Origin: Methanobacteriota archaeon
GTDB lineage: Archaea > Thermoplasmatota > Thermoplasmata > RBG-16-68-12 > EA-27
Direction of reading: 5' to 3'
Assembly: GCA_016207545.1 (NCBI GenBank)
Contig: JACQPO010000127.1
Span: 1-7,894, forward strand
DNA: 7,894 bases
Shown piece after piece: positions 5,805 through 7,894 of the stretch. The first letter of the stretch is position 1; each line of letters begins with the position of its first letter. The notes under the pieces are model-generated. The model did not search any database. It saw only the letters and a program-made list of their open reading frames with translations, and was not told the DNA's origin. The translations under genes and the position numbers were made by a program.

Positions 5805-6224
5805 TTATACGATTGTAAGCGCCACTTCCTTAAAAGCCCTTTGCTCCGCGTCCAGCAACCACCCCGTGAGCTCCGATGGCTCCCCCCTGGGGATCGCGAG
5901 GATTGCGTACACGTAGTACGGCCACGCGCGCTCGAGGTCGAATGCGGAGGGCTGGGCGGGGTGGTCCGGGTGGGAGTGGTAGAACCCGAGGTGGCGGATG
6001 TCCGCGCGGAATTCCCGGTCGACGTGGAGCACGTCCCGCGGGTCGATCGTGTACCGCACCTCCCGCATTTCCGGGTGCACGTTCCGCGCCCGTCGGCCCT
6101 GCGTGACGACCCGCCGCGTCCCGTCCTCGCGGCCGATCAGGAAGCCGCAACACTCCTCCGGGTACGTCTCCCGCGCGTGGGCGCGGATGTCCTCGAGGAT
6201 GGAACGGGGGAGCACGAGGTCCAT
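5805..6224 (-). CDS. JAMM/MPN+ zinc peptidase, Mec-like
   Basis: A 139-residue single-domain JAMM metallopeptidase, the usual length for bacterial Mec proteins. In M. tuberculosis, Mec removes cysteine from the C-terminus of the CysO-cysteine adduct. The signature is complete: Glu23 or Glu24 in YPEECCGFLIG, then HSHP (83-86), Ser93 and Asp96 in the pattern HSHP-x6-S-x2-D. It lies between the cysteine synthase and the carrier/E1/rhodanese gene, which supports the same role here. Its ATG is one base after the stop of the cysteine synthase gene, and a strong Shine-Dalgarno sequence (GGGAGGGGTGA, 6236-6226) overlaps that stop, so the two are translationally coupled. It could additionally process the carrier fusion after Gly-Gly (inference). 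The JAMM assignment is secure; the exact substrate is inferred from context. Confidence 0.92.
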   Translation of the reverse strand: MDLVLPRSILEDIRAHARETYPEECCGFLIGREDGTRRVVTQGRRARNVHPEMREVRYTIDPRDVLHVDREFRADIRHLGFYHSHPDHPAQPSAFDLERAWPYYVYAILAIPRGEPSELTGWLLDAEQRAFKEVALTIV

Positions 6225-6225
6225 C

Positions 6226-7137
<912 letters not shown>

Positions 7138-7158
7138 GGACGACCTCGTCCGGACCGC

Positions 7159-7894
7159 CTAGGCGAACAGCTCCTTCACCTTGTGGAGCGCCGCCACGAG
7201 GCGGTCCACGTCCTCCATCGTGTTGTACACGTAGAACGAGGCGCGCGACGTCGCGGGGACGTTCAACCGCTCCATGAGCGGCTGCGCGCAGTGGTGGCCC
7301 GACCGAATCGCAATGCCCTCGACGTCGAGCACGGAGGCCACGTCGTGCGCGTGGACGTCCCCGAGGATGAAGCTAATCACGCCGCCGCGGACCGACAAGT
7401 CCCTAGGCCCGAAGATCCTGAGGCCGTCGACCCCCTGGAGCTCCTCGAGCGCGTAGTCGGTGAGCTCGACCTCGTGTCGGCGGACGGTTTGCATGCCGAT
7501 CCCGTTCAGGTAGTCCACGGCGGCACCGAGGCCGATTGCGCCCTCGATGTTCATCGTACCCGCCTCGAATTTGAACGGGATGTCGTTCCACTTCGCCCAA
7601 CCCTTGTGGACCTCGCGAATCATCTCACCGCCGCCAAGGAACGGTTCCATCTTCTCGAGAACGTCCTCCTTCCCGTACAGGACGCCGCTGCCCGTCGGCC
7701 CGAGCATCTTGTGGCCGGAGACCGTGTAGAAGTCGCAGTCCATCGCCTCCACGTCCACAGGGAGATGGGGAGCGCCTTGGGCGCCGTCGACGACGCACAG
7801 CGCCCCGACCTCGTGGGCGCGCTTGGCAATCTCCTTCACAGGGTTGATCGTCCCCAGGACGTTCGACACGTGCGCCACGGTCACGATTTTCGTC
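7159..7894 (-). CDS. sufS: SufS-type cysteine desulfurase (5' end outside window)
   Basis: The C-terminal 245 or so residues of a group II (SufS/CsdA) PLP-dependent cysteine desulfurase, which converts cysteine to alanine and passes persulfide sulfur to acceptors. Visible landmarks are AHVSNVLG, the cofactor aspartate in VVDGAQ, Schiff-base Lys in SGHKMLGPTG (codon 7710-7708), FEAGTMN, and the active-site Cys in RSGHHCAQPLM (codon 7290-7288), placed as in E. coli SufS. The chain ends normally with TAG at 7161-7159. It is the first visible gene of the minus-strand operon and the likely sulfur source for the downstream rhodanese domain, though a role in iron-sulfur assembly with off-window suf genes is equally compatible. 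The start and promoter lie outside the window. Confidence 0.95.
   Translation of the reverse strand, partial: TKIVTVAHVSNVLGTINPVKEIAKRAHEVGALCVVDGAQGAPHLPVDVEAMDCDFYTVSGHKMLGPTGSGVLYGKEDVLEKMEPFLGGGEMIREVHKGWAKWNDIPFKFEAGTMNIEGAIGLGAAVDYLNGIGMQTVRRHEVELTDYALEELQGVDGLRIFGPRDLSVRGGVISFILGDVHAHDVASVLDVEGIAIRSGHHCAQPLMERLNVPATSRASFYVYNTMEDVDRLVAALHKVKELFA

Overview
This GC-rich window is most consistent with an archaeon, plausibly of the Thermoplasmatota. That placement is an inference from gene style: paralogous Ras-like GTPases, a secreted protein with a C-terminal anchor, possible leaderless starts and a T-run terminator. No rRNA or tRNA is present to confirm it.

Left part (1-3202). Two divergent, paralogous Ras-superfamily GTPases flank a 263-base intergenic region that carries nested dyad symmetry. 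The left one (minus) runs off the window. The right one (plus) is interrupted in its P-loop by an apparent one-base insertion in a run of five G. A small TPR-like gene (minus) converges on it. Divergent from that gene is an exported, C-terminally anchored acidic protein with an EF-hand-like calcium loop, followed by a convincing hairpin/T-run terminator.

Middle (about 3200-4310). This is a gene-poor stretch with different base and codon texture. It holds a small zinc-ribbon ORF, a stop/start-overlapping ORF whose 3' end cannot be defined, hairpins and an 11-bp tandem repeat. It ends with a short inverted-repeat element (MITE-like, flanked by CTAG) inserted exactly at the stop codon of the next operon's last gene.

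Right part (4306-7894, all minus). The operon reads sufS-type cysteine desulfurase (partial), cysM-like cysteine synthase, mec-like JAMM peptidase, then one polypeptide joining a CysO-like sulfur carrier, a MoeB/MoeZ-type E1 activating domain and a rhodanese domain. Together these are all the parts of the sulfur-carrier-dependent cysteine pathway known from Mycobacterium tuberculosis (CysO/CysM/Mec with MoeZ), plus a sulfur donor. The likely flow is: desulfurase to rhodanese persulfide, to carrier thiocarboxylate made after E1 adenylation, to carrier-cysteine adduct made by CysM (probably on O-phosphoserine), to free cysteine released by the JAMM peptidase. The notable feature is that the carrier's terminal Gly-Gly is internal to the fusion, so some cleavage seems needed before it can act as a carrier.
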